Of a DNA stretch of 64,000 nt, positions 1 to 13,224 are shown piece by piece. The stretch spans positions 2,356,001 through 2,420,000 of the forward strand of contig CM034141.1 of NCBI GenBank assembly GCA_019914995.1, read 5' to 3'. Made by a program: the position numbers and the translations under genes. Positions within the stretch are counted from its first letter, which is position 1, and the number at the start of each line of letters is the position of its first letter. This DNA is from Acanthochlamys bracteata (Eukaryota > Streptophyta > Magnoliopsida > Pandanales > Velloziaceae). Under the pieces are notes generated by a model. That model did no database searches. It worked only from the letters and a program-made list of their open reading frames with translations, and was not told the DNA's origin.

Positions 1-2183
1 CCACTTAGAGAGTTTGTCTAGTTACACCATTAGATATTTGGTTGAGCCAAGCTTTTTCTTAGTCATTTGATATAGTGAATTTTCTTCACTGCTCTTTCTA
101 CATTTTGTGGTTTTCCATGGAAACATTTAGCTTACTTTTTTATATTTCAGTTCTCCTTTGTTTGTCGCATGATCTTTACTATCAATTAAGTTGATAGCCA
201 TCTGCGACCTTGGCAAGTCATTTGAAGGAAAATCTTTTTAATAATATGTACATATATAAATATCGTCTTCTAGATAGACTTTTTTCTAACAGTACAAGGT
301 TGCTCTTTGTATAAATGAGAATGCATATGATTGACCAATGTTCTTGAATATTGATGCAGATTATAAGCTCTACTGACTTTAGTTTCCTAGTTTTTATACA
401 GCTGGTATAGATACCTATAAGATCAAATAGGCCATAACAATTAGATGAAGTATCATCCTTATCATGTTACACAAGGTACTGAGATCCCAAGATTCAAATT
501 AGATGTTACTAGAAACTATCAAGTAATGATCAGCCTTGGGAGGAGAGAGAATAATTTGCAAACACATAAGATGTAACTTCTAACTTGTGGAATTTTTAGT
601 TTTACAAGGACAAACAAGTGAAGTTAGAAAGTGTTAGCAGGTTAATTCTTACGAACTAAAAATTACTTAAGTACTGTTCTTTAAAGATAATTTTCAAAGT
701 ATTAATTTTAATTTGTAGATACATGAATTAGTTTCATATATCTTGCACCAACTTTTAGATTTGATATCTTATGGCCTTTATCGAAAATTTGATCTATGGA
801 CTAGAAACTGCTCTTACATAGGATCTCAAATTCCTAATTTCGTTAGAAGTACATGCCAAAAGAAAAACACTTTAGTCTTTTGTGTTGTATCATTTTGGTT
901 GTTTTGATTTCTTAGAAATCAAACCTTGCACCACAATTATAACCAAAGATGCGCTAAACATTTGGCAACAAGTAAAAGTCCAGTTTATAAACAAGCCTCC
1001 CTCCTTAGAGGGTTGTATTATTGTTATTAACTAAACTGATAAAAGACGGGAGGATTGCTAATGCATATATTGAAGTAGTCAATAGGGGTGGTTTGAACCC
1101 ACATACTTATAACGGCATAGTTTGGGTGAAATATTTCAGGCCATTTGGTTTGGATCGGGCCTGATTTGAAATACACAAAAATATGTTTGTCAAATCTGGT
1201 CTATGTTTCAGAAAGCCAAAAGATCTGATACGGACCATATATAGATCCAACCGATTTTAATGATAACACCTACGTGCTGGCATTCATTAGGTTGTTTTGA
1301 GTTTACAATTATGAGGTTATGCGATTGGTGGTTTTCGTGTTCGTTATGTGCAATGCCTTAGAAACATTTGATCTTGAAAATGCTTCCAAAAAGAGAGAAG
1401 TAGGATTTTACAATATGAAGTTATTTGTATATAATATATTTGAGCTTTTTCCTTTTCTTGGCAGATTATTGGAAGTGTTGTTCTCCCATGAATACAAACT
1501 TGACTTTCTTGCCAAATGCATGTCATGCATATGACAAATTTAGACTCGATCAGATATCCAGCCCGACCTCATCGTGAACAAGAACGACAAAACTCAAGCA
1601 TAGATTAGATTGTGTTGGGTCTCATTTTGAAATACCCAGACTACATGCGATTCAACCAAATATAACCTAGGAACATTCCGAATAATCTAGAAGAAGATTA
1701 TAATTAGCTAAGCAAATATTTGGTAAACTATTCTAATTCTGATAGAGATATTAGAGTAGGGTAAGAGACCTACTTAGCATAAGAATTTCAGTTATAGTAG
1801 CTTTTGGAGGTCCATTTGCATGAGATTCCTCAAAGGTTAATTTATTTTCTAATTATGTAAGTTTAAATCTAGTCAAAAGTAGATTATTCAAATGTTTATA
1901 GAGTCTAAGTAAAGAATTGTAAGTTTGTAGCCAGTATTAATAATGAAGAATCTTTACTAAGAATGAGGAGCTTAGACTCTCACAAAGTTGGGGATTGTTA
2001 ATCCCTAATTTTATTGAGTAGATCCACGTCAAGAGTTGGAAGCGTGATAGAAGCTAAAATCCTACCATGTATAAGATAATCAAATTATTATTAATTTAAT
2101 AAAATGAATTGCAAAATCAGAGCTAATCAATAAAATTAAGAGATTAACTGCTCTGGCTTTTCATGGGACGAGAGATGATTTAC
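1..2183. other. No gene seen; probably a PTAC10 intron
   Basis: The next PTAC10 exons should lie here on the minus strand if introns were short, but I found no segment encoding the expected conserved C-terminal region. The stretch is AT-rich and its short open frames look random. It is either the start of a large intron or sequence beyond a truncated gene. Confidence 0.5.
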
Positions 2184-5100
2184 CCACAATTCTTCTGGAT
2201 TTTTATCCTCATCTCGATGAAATATCGGTGGAAAGTCGAATCTGTTAAATCTGCAAATGCAAAAGCACATCCAAGCAATTAGCACAAGCTAGAAATAAAT
2301 CTTTCTTAAAAATTTCACTTAAGAAGATTGTACAATTTCAGCAGTAGTGACAAAGCTGGACGTCTAGTAACTCTATCAGAAAGTACAATCCAAATACAAC
2401 AGGACAAACACCCAGCAAAATACAGGAATGCTAAGTATTATTTAACAGCTAATAATGCTGAGAACCATTCAATAGCTCATGCTCCAAAGTTAGAAAGCAT
2501 ACATGAGGTGATCTATATTAGGGTAGACGAAGCGCATTTCAATTGGGAAGCGAAAGCGATAAGGATCGCGCTTAGCCTGCAAGATATACCAGACAAAGAT
2601 TCAATCAGGTTTCAAAGGAGAAGCCATGACATACAGATACAAAAAAGAACTTTCCATCTCTACATTTCTCTTAAAAATACACAGCTAACATGCAAAAAAT
2701 AGGTATACTGCAGATAAGTTGTTAAATATAAATTGTATTTAGTTGATAACAAAATGAATAAGACCATGTAAGTATGACTAATACATGGAGAAAAGAGAAG
2801 GGGTCATATAATTCTCACTCACCAGAACTTCGACAAAGACATGCATGCCAACTTTTATGTGATGTCGAATCCAATACCAATCATTTCCTTTAATTGGTAC
2901 CCACCTAAAAACTTAAAAACAAAAGTTAGAAGGAGAACTTTCAAATTCCAATGCAATTAATTCTTTAACAAATCACAAAGAACAGTTTGACAAATCACAG
3001 CACTCAAAAGCCTGCAATAGACACATGGCCAACCAATAAAGTACATGTTTGAAATAACCAGAGAGACGAACGAACCAATATTACTCACAGATTCCACTGG
3101 AAACATCCCTACTACCGAAGATACTCAAAGTATAATAGATAGATAGGCTTGACAGGCAGATTTGTAATAACGACAAACATGAAAGGGATAAGATCCATAA
3201 AAGCAGATGCCTATATAAACATTCATATTGTTATTGAGTGAAAGAGTATTATAAAACTTCATTCAGGAGAATTAGTTTCACCCGTCATGGACGCATCCAA
3301 TATCTACAAAGGCACCCTGGTGAAGGTGCAAAGTGACCACCTTTCCCCTGCAAATCTGTGTTAAGACCCTTTGATTAAAACTGACATATTTTGGATATAT
3401 GAGGAATCAACTCAATCAAAAAAATATTTGCATGCAAGCTTGTATATATCATTGACATGAATATTAACCTGTTGCATTACGCAACAAGGAGGCGTACCTG
3501 TCCAGGATAAATAAATGGAAGCTCAAGCTGCAAAAAAAAGCATCATTAGTCAACAAGTGTTACAAACATCATAAAGAGACACACTAGTAATAATATCAAG
3601 GAGGACTAAAGACATTAACTAACCATATCCTCCTTGTAGTCTTTTCCTCGTTTCCTCCTCCCAGGATAATAATCTTGGTCGAACTGAATTTAGATGAATA
3701 AAAGATGTTTGTCAAGAGCCCCCTACCCCAAAATAATAATTAAGGATGTGGATGTATCAGATACTAAAAGAGAAGTGAATTCATCAGCAACCATTACATG
3801 AACATGATCATAGGATGAATTTCCATTGTTGCTAATGAAGGAAGGAGATACACTAACAAGAAGCAGCATTCACTAGCCACATACAAGATTTCATATTTCT
3901 GTACAAATATATGCAAAGTTCAGTACACTACATGTACACTTAATTTTTTATAACTATAGAATATCCGAATAATGCAACCTGTGTACATAGTTGTTAAAAT
4001 TTCGATTTAAATTTTAAGATCTTACGATTTTATGATTTTACATCAACAAAATGATACAAGATCCCGATCTTACTTCCAATTTGTAAGATTCCGATCTTAA
4101 TCCTAAAATATTTAAGATTTCAATCTTATTTGCGATCTTACGATTTCAGCTTATAAGAAATCTTCATGAATCAAGAGAGCTCTCGAAAATCTTGATAGAA
4201 ACTAGAATATAGCTAGAGAAGATCCGTCGTTCGTTTGTAGCAGGTGCGGTTATCTTTAGTTTATTCTGTGAGGTGTTTACTATGAGAGCAAAAAATTATT
4301 CTGTACATGGTGTTTTGAATTATTTTTTTCTCTTTATTTTGAAACGATAAAAATAATTGCTTGACGCCTAATTGATTGATTACATAAGGGATTGAATTTT
4401 CTAAATATAGATATAACTATATAAGTGTGCATTTATAAAATAATGATATAGTCTGTAAAGAGATAGTGATAATAACTAAATGAATATAAAAATTATTAAT
4501 GATCTAGTTCATCTGAACCACAAATATGAACATTGTTAATTTATTACAACAAAATAAAATATAAAAAATTATGTTTTTAATTTTCAGCAGTCTTAATAAG
4601 TACTATCTAAAATTTTAAAAGTATTAAATAATTTTATAAAAAAATTATCGATAAGTAAGATCGTAAGATCTTACTTAAATTTTTGATTTTTTACGATTAC
4701 ACGCAAGCGAAACGATCCTACATAAGATCCCGATCCTAACAACCTTGCATGTGTATACTCCCTATAATTTTCTTACTGTGAAGTGCAGTTACAACCCAAT
4801 TTCACACAGATATGACATGTGTCTATAAATATTTTACTCGTCTATAGTATGTATAAGAAATAAATATGAAAATTATGTAGGCATCCCAGTTTTATTCACT
4901 AGTACTTAAAGCTATACACAAGATGAGCCTGCAAGCAAACTTGGAAAACCTAACTCAAGCCTACATTAAGAGCTAGGCTTTAAATTGATAACAGGTACGC
5001 TAACACATATACAACATATAAGTAGTTATAAGTCTCAATAGATCTAGATATCAACCAGTTCTAAGTATCAAGATAGTGAACTTGTCATTAAGAGTTTGAC

Positions 5101-6714
5101 TACATTCATATTTTTCAGTGAAGAGGTTGCCTCAAGGAGAAAAATATTACATCACTGAATCATTTAGACAATTCTTGGCATCCTACCAAAAAATCGTTTT
5201 TGCAATTTCTCTAGCCTCAAATAATCTTTCAAGAAGTGAAGTCTACCAATTGATGAAAAAAAGAATATGCATAGTATTTTTGTAAAAATTGGTTTTAGCG
5301 TCACAAAAATCAACTATGTAGAAAGAATGATCTTAGCAGCTCTCTACTAAATCTCAAATCACAATGATTAGTCTAGAAAAGGAATTTTGATTTGCTTGAA
5401 GCACATAAGTCAGTTGAACTAAGTTGATAGTTTAGAAACATGGCAAATGGGCAAAGCACATTTAAAAAATTGTTCTTACAAATAAGAGGTCAGGAAAGCA
5501 AAGAAAGTGATATGTTGAACAAATGTCGCCATTAAAGTGATCAGTCATACTGATGAGGTGTAAGTTGAAGGCCTTTTGGAATGTTAAAAGCAGGTTGCGC
5601 TGAGGTTTGGCAGAGCAAATGACAAATGCTGAGAATACCAAGCAAATCAAAGATTCCAGAGAGCTTATAGGTATTCCGACAAGGTAAAACTTAAAGCATC
5701 CTTTTTAAAAGTTTGCTTCCATTAGCACATCTTACATGTTTCCTAAAACAAATAGTAGAAGCTGTTTCGCAATCCCAGAGTAGTCCGCTTCATTTAAGAA
5801 TGAAATTGTATGAGTAGTTTCTTCCAGAAGAGAATACAAGACTTCAAATGACAATCGATAAGCCAGTACCAGATAATGGCATTGTTTGACCACCATAAGC
5901 AAATTACGTATAACTAAAAGCACATGGTAATGCGTCAAAATCTAGGTTAGCATAGAGTTAGGATCGTCTTTCTCTTACTACTTGCCTTGTAAGATTCCTC
6001 CTCCAAGCGATCCTTGTTTGCTGCAACCCATTCCTTGTATTGCTTCAGAAACATTTTATATCTCTCCAAGCACACACTATCCACATCTGTCAGCACATTC
6101 TCATCCAAAATTTCCAAGTCTACCCGCTCAGCCTGCATCCGATGTGCCCCTCTAATAAACTCAAGCTCCTCCTTATCAACCTCCCATCCCAGCGGTGGCC
6201 AATCACGCGGCGGCACCATTCTCACAGCAAGCGTTCCATCCCAAGCTGTCTGCACCGGATCCGGTATTTCCCCTTTAATCGCAAACTGTTGAGCTAGGTA
6301 CTCATCCTCAGAAAGCCCACTCTCTTCAATCTTCTTGCGTCGGTAAGCTGGCGTCAGCATTCGGAAAGCTTCAATAGCATCAGGAGATTGAAGAGGAACC
6401 TCTTCCCCCTCATTGAGTGACTTCCGAGCAAAATCAGCTTCCGGAGTAAGTATCTCTTCCCAAGGAGCCCAACCGCGTTCGATCCAGTTACGTCTCCGGG
6501 CTTCATCTTCGGATTCTTTCTCCTTTGGAGTGAATTTGTTGAGGAATTCGTCGTCGACGGGTAGCTCGTCAGAGGCGTAATGAGACGAGCGCGGGGGGCG
6601 GAGAACATGGATCCGGGCGGCAGATGACGGCTGCGGCGGTGTTAGGAATTTAGAGCGCGGTGTGGAGGAGAAGAGGAGTGGGTTGTGGTGGGAGAGATGG
6701 AAGCAGTGAAGCAT
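2184..6714 (-). CDS. PTAC10: Plastid S1-domain protein PTAC10 (PAP3), 5' part, seven exons
   Basis: PTAC10/PAP3 is a subunit of the plastid-encoded RNA polymerase assembly in the chloroplast nucleoid and is needed for chloroplast development (family knowledge). Exons on the minus strand: 5986-6714, 3624-3683, 3498-3527, 3282-3355, 2823-2904, 2503-2576, 2184-2250. They join in one frame for 372 codons. Residues 1 to about 50 look like a chloroplast transit peptide. Exon 1 carries the family block around WAPWEEILTPEADFARKSLN and DWPPLGWEVD. Residues about 270-345 form the S1 RNA-binding domain, with QGAFVDIG, VHDGWVPIKGNDWYWIR and KRDPYRFRFP. The ATG at 6714 opens the transit peptide. Intron 1 appears to begin with GC rather than GT. 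The Arabidopsis protein is nearly twice as long, so about 300 C-terminal residues are missing here. Identity is confident; small boundary errors are possible. Confidence 0.9.
3989..4744. mobile_element. Palindromic MITE-like element in PTAC10 intron 1
   Basis: The left end (GTTGTTAAAAT) and the reverse complement of the right end (GGTTGTTAGGAT) match. Both flanks continue with inverted copies of an AAGATCTTACGAT-type sequence. Length is about 756 bp with no coding capacity. The target duplication is unclear, so the superfamily is not assigned. It lies inside the 2.3 kb first intron of PTAC10. Confidence 0.6.
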
Positions 6715-7810
6715 TTTCTTGAGGAGAGCTTTTAAGCTTGCTCCTTTTGATTTGCTTTTTCTTTTTGTGGGGGGTTTTGAGAGGGTTTTGGGTACTAGAT
6801 AGAAAGAAAGAGATCGAAGGGGATAAGGCGCTTCAAAAGATTATTTTATTACAAAAAATGTTGTGCAAAATAAAACATTCATGCAGGACACCTTGTTTTT
6901 TGATATGGGCTTGTTTAGTATGGTTAGAAGTGAAGTAGCTAGGTAACAAGGAATTATCTACCTTTAGTTCGGAGTATTCTCAATTAACGAATTTTTGGGT
7001 AATAATGTAGATAAAATTTTCTATGCTTTCATTTGTTTAGTTATTTTTTGTTTGTAACTACAATTCTCAATGACAAGATTTATGTGTTTAAGATGAGATT
7101 ATTTGGTTGGTTGATTGCTTGATGTAGAGTGATGAAAGGAAAGTTACGACTCCAACTGATGGTTGGTAGGTTGTTTGGTTGGTTGAAATGAGATTATTTG
7201 ATTGGTTGATGGCATCATGCTGAATTCTTACAGATTTTGCAAAATGATATTAACAACCAACTACTTCTAACATATTGTGCCGGCGTCAATTATGCTTAGA
7301 AAAATTAGAGAAAGAGAGAGAAGTTTCTACAATATTAAGTTTTTTTTATATAAATTAATATGTTCTAAATCGATCGGATTGATGAGTCAATTCAAAAACT
7401 ATACGAATCAATCTGCAATTCGGATCGATTGCATGGGCGGATTATTTGAAAATATGAACCAGTTTAGACTTTTAAATGACGATTTCTGGATCGAGCCGAG
7501 GCTAGTCCGGTACTGCAATTATATTTTTTGAAATAATTATTATAAAAAATAATTAAGAGATCCCATTATTATCAACATTATTATTATATTTCCAATATGC
7601 TCAAAATTTATATCAAGCCAAAATCATTTCTACATCAGCTTGTATCTCTCTATGATTAATCCGTAAGGCTTCTCATATTTTAGCAAATATTCACAATAAA
7701 AGTAAATTTCATAATAGAGAGAATAATGAGAATGCATATACATATCTCTTAAACAAAGATAGAGTAGCTAGATAGATAACTTAATTATTAGTGTATAATT
7801 TGTAACTATA
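6715..7810. other. PTAC10 5' flank and intergenic DNA
   Basis: This holds the presumed 5' UTR and promoter of PTAC10. No TATA box stands out. At about 7085-7215 an imperfect repeat built on GATTATTTGGTTGGTTGAT occurs two or three times. Nothing else was recognised. Confidence 0.45.
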
Positions 7811-8640
7811 TGTAACCGCTATGTACACATTTTACACTGTTCGTGCACATTGGGTACATTGAATCTCACTCGTTCGATCATGATCGAGCGGCTGAGATTA
7901 AAGCTATCAAGGACGCGAGCGCGATCCCGTTCGAAGGGCACGTTGGTCATTTCGCATGTCCTTATGACGGGATTAAGTTTTTTTTTTCTATTTTCATTTC
8001 TTCCCCTTCACATGTTCGTCTCTCCCTCCGGGCTCCCGCGATCGTCTGTGCTCGATCGATCTTGGCGTGATTTGGCGATCGCCAAATAATATTTCTCCTA
8101 AAATCATCTCATTTCTTCGATTTTCAAATTCTTTTTCTCTTTTCACGCAGCCAAGAAACTCCTAGCACCGAATCCCGCGGCAAAACATCGTGGTTGCCTG
8201 CCGACTATCGTCGTTCGGAGCGCAAAAACCGTAAGTTCTCTTCCCCAACTTTTCCTAATCGTGCTCGATTGATCAATTTCATCAATTGCCGCACCAAGCA
8301 CATTATCCGCTGCAGGATCCGGTAAGCTAAAAAATTTTTTTTTATAATTAGTTTCATCTATTTCGTTCTTAGTTGATTAATTTTATCATGATTCTACTAA
8401 TTTGCATTCTTTTCTAATTTTTCTTGAATTTTATTTTTTTTTCAGCTCGGGTGGCTCTAACAGTAGAAGAGAAGAAGATGCAAGTATTTCAATTTCAATT
8501 GCAGACATTTGATTTCAATTTCTGTTTGATTTCAATTACCTTTTTTCATGTGTTTGATTTTAATTTCAATAGAACAAAAATTTTCATATCATTCCTCTGT
8601 TTTATACAAATGAACGGATACAGTATAGATTGCCGAAGAT
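7811..8640 (+). repeat. Left inverted arm of the foldback element
   Basis: It pairs with 17648-18387 on the other strand. The part at about 7900-8300 is much richer in G+C than its surroundings and includes TCCCTCCGGGCTCCCGCGAT. Splice-donor-like words (CCGTAAGTTCTC near 8229 and CCGGTAAGCT near 8319) occur in both arms. Confidence 0.75.
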
Positions 8641-8745
8641 GAACATTCACCTAAAGCAAACATTCACTGATTCATTCAAAAGTTCTGTTCTATTCAAACA
8701 TTCACTCAAACAGATTCAAACAGAACATTGGCATGCATTCAAATG

Positions 8746-10362
8746 TGTTAGATATTTCTGCAAGATTAACTCAAGAGGGGAGGGGTGAATTGAGTTAGTC
8801 TATAAAAATTTTCGTTAAGTTTGTTATCCTACTGGCAGAGAGCTAACAGCCGGCTGTATCTATGCTGTAACCTGCAGACAGAAGAGTTAGTGTGTTTACT
8901 GACAGAAGTAACAAAGAGTAGTGCTTAGAGTATTTAACGTGGTTCGGCAAAACCCCTTTGCCTACATCCACGGTCGCTCTATCACTAGAGCCAAAGCTTC
9001 ACTAGACCTTTAATAAGCTACAAATACACCTAGAGCGAAGTGCTTCGCCAAGCACACATACTTTACCTGGTTTCTTCGCCAAGACAACCCCTACCAGCCT
9101 CCTGGACACGCCTATCCCCCTAGTTGATTTGCTAGCACTATTACAAGGTCTAAGAGCTTACACCAAGTTCTACCTGAGCTTCCTTTACCGGTGCATCCAA
9201 CACCACCTTTACACTGTAAGTGACAAGTTACAAGAAAATAAAAAAGTATTAAGTGCAGGATCTATCTCATGAATGTTGGGTGTTTAAGCAGTGATTCAGA
9301 TAAGATGATCGGAGAGATTGCTGAGAGATTTCTTCAGTATGATTTGCAGCAAGATTTGTTTATGTGGAGTAGTCAAGTTCGTGACCGGCAGTGGGAGTTT
9401 TTGTGTAGAGTAGTAGAGTTCTTGGATATCTCTGTTTTTTTTGCTTGGGTTCTCTCTACTTCTGTTTTCTTTATGTTCTCTCCCTATTTTTCTCTATTTC
9501 TCCACCACGTTTTCTCGTTGCTGTGACTCCCTTTTTATAGAACATCTTTCCTGTGCAGGAGCCGTTGAGGAACGTTGCTGTTGGCGCTCGGTTCTTCACG
9601 TCAGAGAAGGAATGGTGTTGTCCAGTGGTTCTTCAGCTGTGTTTGTGCAAAGTCTTTGTTGCATTGAATGCGTTGAAGAGATTTGAATTTGCTGCCAATG
9701 GTTGAATCTCGGTGAGCTGATGAGTTGATGTGGCATGTCCATAATAAATGCAATGCAGGTTGACCGCTTGACTGATCAAGGACTTTGACTGCTTTCTTTC
9801 CTTGATTATTGAGCTTCCCTTTTGTGTGAAAGTGAAGATGATTCTAGCTCTTGTAAATCTTCTCGTTTGAGGTCCTTGATCCGCCAGAGTGCAGTGATTT
9901 TTGAAGGCAAGGGAAACCGTTGCTGTTTGAACATATGGGTACGTCCCAAACAGAAGTGCATATGCTTGAAGAGCAAAACAATGCAATAATGTGGGCTTTG
10001 CATCCTCTCGTCCCGTATGTTGTTCTCTGTCCGCTTGATGAGCAAGATAGTAATTGGTATTATTTAGCTGTGGCATCCTCCTACATCCCGTATGTTATTC
10101 TCTCATCCCGCTTGAGAGCAAAGCAGAGATAGCGATTGGTCATTATTTATTTGTGACATCCCTCTGCCCCATGTGTCTTGTCCCTCTGTCCCGGTATGTA
10201 GTAGCATAACAAGATTTGGTTGTATGATGACTATTTTGTTCTTTTGTAAATTAAATGATCTTTGTTTGTCTAATCCTGCAGACTTGTTTTGATTATTAGT
10301 CTTATATAAATCATAGTACTTAATTCTTTATTATCATCAAAATTATCCTTGTATTTCCAACA
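8746..10362 (-). repeat. 3' LTR of the Sirevirus-type element
   Basis: It is 1617 bp, TG...CA bounded, and matches 15727-17265 over its length. Short open frames inside it (for example 9269-9526) recur in the other LTR and are not genes. Confidence 0.9.
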
Positions 10363-10375
10363 ATCTCCCCTTTTT
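10363..10375 (-). other. Polypurine tract of the Sirevirus-type element
   Basis: On the minus strand this reads AAAAAGGGGAGAT immediately before the 3' LTR, the usual place for plus-strand priming. Confidence 0.75.
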
Positions 10376-10875
10376 GATGATGACAAACAAATTAAGAATT
10401 ATTGATTTATGTTTTTGTAAGCCATAGATTTGAATTGAAAATTTGCCATACCTTTTCATGACTCCCCTCTCAACTGGTGCATCTATTTTACTTATCATTT
10501 ATTGCTCATGGCTCCCCCTCGATTGAGCAGTAAAATTTTCTCCCCTTTAATAATACTTCTTTCTCCCCTTCTAACAATAATTCTTCTTCTTTCTCCCCTT
10601 TTGTCATCTCAAAAGCTTATGTAACATTGCTAGATTTTGACAAAGTTAGGCGTAAGACATAACAAAAAAGTGCAACCATTCATTTAAGCATAGCTTGTGA
10701 CAAGTAAATAAACAAGCAAACATCCAGTCACATAAAACATACATCTAAGCAGATGATGAAACTAAGCCTAAGCTAAGTTTTCAACTAGTTATTTCTACGC
10801 CTAGATGATGTTCTACAGCCAGGAGGTCTAGGACGTTGATGTTTTGGTTTAGCTGTAAAGGATGGAGGAAGTATT

Positions 10876-12170
10876 TCTACATCCTCATCAACAAAGGCTT
10901 GTGAGCTGGAGACTGGTTTGTGAGCTTTGCGTTTTTGGTTCCTGCGCTTAGGGGGAAGGCTAGGAACGGTTGAGGGAGCTGATGGGAGTTCAGAGATAGG
11001 AGGTTCAGTGGTAAGGGGTTCAGGTTGGAGCTCTGCTGGGATATTTTTGGACAGTGATTCTTCCGGCAGAGGAGCTTCATAAACGATAATTGATAATGGC
11101 TCAGTTTAGATCGGGTTCTTGAGAGCTCATTGGTGGGCATTCTTCAGGTGATTCCATGTGCTCGGTTGCCTTGGCTGGAGATGCTAAATGATTATTGCTC
11201 TCCATATTATAGTAATCTGCATTCATCTGTCCATCCTCCTGCCTATCTTCTTGTGCATTTTCCTCTGCATCCATCTGTCCAGTCTCAAATTCATCTCTGG
11301 TTGACTTGTCCTTTGGGTGCCCTGGTTAGCAAATGGCGTCCTTGAGTTCTTCAAAGGTTGTGTTCAGCTTCTGAATTTCCTTAGTTTGCTTCAAGATGGC
11401 ATTGAGAATGTTTGTTAAGCACTGAGTCAGCTGAGCTGTTGTGGCACTGGCAGAGTTATTGTCAACTGGAGGATGCTTGGACGTTAGCCTTTCCTCTGCT
11501 TCAATGATTCCTCTCAAGAACTTAGCATCCATCCTAATCATCTTCTTCACTTGCAGGGTTCCCATAGGCACAGCCTTAAATTAGCATATCCTACATATAA
11601 CATGAGGGTATGGGAAGTGCTTACTGCCAGACTTGGAAACTCTCATCATGTGGTGCAACATCACCGCACAGAGGTTGATTGGCAATTTCTTCATCAATCT
11701 CCATAATAGAAAGGCGTCGTAGTTGGTGATAATGTTGCGGCTTCCAGACCGAGGAACTATTACTTTGGAAATGACATGGCAGAGAGCTCTCGGCAACAGA
11801 GATAAGTGGGTGGCCGACTCATACTGGAGCTTTGTTACAACCTCTGTATCCAGCGCCTGCTTGAGGTAGTTCAGTTTGGAGTCGCTAGCAGGCGGCATTT
11901 CTTCTTTGTAGGGCAGATCGAGCATTAAGGACATGGATCGTGCTTTCAAATTGATCTCGATTCCGTTCACCATGGTCTGAACAGAGGAATTTCCAGTCGG
12001 ATGAAGATTTGCGTAGAATAATCTGACACAATTCTCTGAGAATTCTCCCGGTCACTCACTGAACGCTGTCCAGCCTTGTGCCTCAAAAATTTCATCTACC
12101 TCGAGCCCATAGTAGTTGAAGTCGTCGAAATTTACGCTTGCCAGCGTCGGTTGAATTGCTAGTCGCCATT
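10876..12170 (-). pseudogene. Region after pol of the Sirevirus-type fossil (env-like or accessory ORF)
   Basis: Between RNase H and the 3' LTR lie open segments at 11581-11973 and 11326-11571 (minus strand). The latter has a helical, coiled-coil-like tail. Some Sireviruses carry an env-like or accessory ORF at this position; the assignment rests on position, not on a recognised domain. The region is broken. Confidence 0.5.
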
Positions 12171-12526
12171 GTATTTCTCGAATTCCTCCTTGCTAGATGA
12201 ATTTCGTCATGGTCGTGGACAGTTCTGGAGCTTCTTGCACCGAGTTTTCGATTTTTTCTTGGCCATTGCAGAGGTTTGGGAATTTGGCTTAGGGTTTAGG
12301 ATTGAGAGGAGATGGAAATTTGAAATGAAGACGACGAGTTGTGAGGAGTCGTGCCCGATCGGGTTAGCTTATCTGCATCTGACCTAGTATGAGTCATTTG
12401 GGTCATGTGCTCAAAGACGTGACCTGGTCACCGCTATTACTATAGTTCTATCGATTCTGATCCACTGTTGTGCGATCGTAATTATGTTGAAATCTAAAAC
12501 GCGTCAGAGAGCGTAGCAGAGCATAG

Positions 12527-13153
12527 TTATATGACACATAAACCTATCTCATGGCAGATTTTTGTGAAAGAGTCAAATCCTAAAGGTTTAGTGAAGATGT
12601 CAGCTAGTTGATTATCAGAATTAACAAAGTTTAACACTATATTATTGCATTCAACATGCTCTCTAATGAAATGATGTCTTAAATCTATGTGCTTTGTGCG
12701 TGAGTGTTGAATGGGATTTTTGGTTAACTTAATGGCACTTGTATTGTCACAGAATATAGTCACATTCTTAAAATCACAGCCAAAATCAAGAAGTTGTTGT
12801 TTTATCCAAAGTACCTGAGAGCAGCAAATTCCAGCGGCTATGCATTCTCGCTTGGCGGTTGACATGACATCGCCTGAAGCTTGTTTTTCGGAGCACCATG
12901 AGATCGACAACCTCCTTAAAAACTGACAAGAGCCACTTGTGCTCTTTCTATCAAGCTTGCAGCCACCAAAATCAGCGTCAGCATAAGCAAATAAGTTAAA
13001 TTCACAGCCTCTTGGATAGAATAATCCTAATTCCATAGTTCCTACCAAGTATCTAATAATTCGTTTTACAGCTATCATGTGAGACTCTTTTGGATCACTT
13101 TGAAATCTAGCACATAGGCATACTCGAATTGAATGTCCGGTCTCATTTGGCAA
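12527..13153 (-). pseudogene. RNase H part of the Sirevirus-type fossil
   Basis: It contains the copia RNase H hallmarks: YADADFGGC, a KRECIAAG segment near the usual catalytic position, IFCDNTSAI, RTKHIDLRHHFIREHV and DIFTKPL. It lies just after RT in the element's reading direction. Confidence 0.85.
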
Positions 13154-13224
13154 GAAGATAAAGGAGTGATCTTATCATACCTCTATATAATTTTTGATCA
13201 ATCGCTTTACTGTCTCATCTTGGT

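Noticed and set aside
2328-2702. 124-codon plus-strand frame
   Set aside because: It is antisense to PTAC10 exon 6 and its introns; the minus strand carries the recognisable S1-domain sequence.
7085-7215. Repeated GGTTGGTTGAT words, considered as a CRISPR-like or satellite array
   Set aside because: Only two or three imperfect units with irregular spacing; this is ordinary local duplication.
9269-9526. Open frame, repeated at 16225-16482
   Set aside because: Both lie in the LTRs of the Sirevirus-type element, and the repetition reflects the LTR pair, not a gene.
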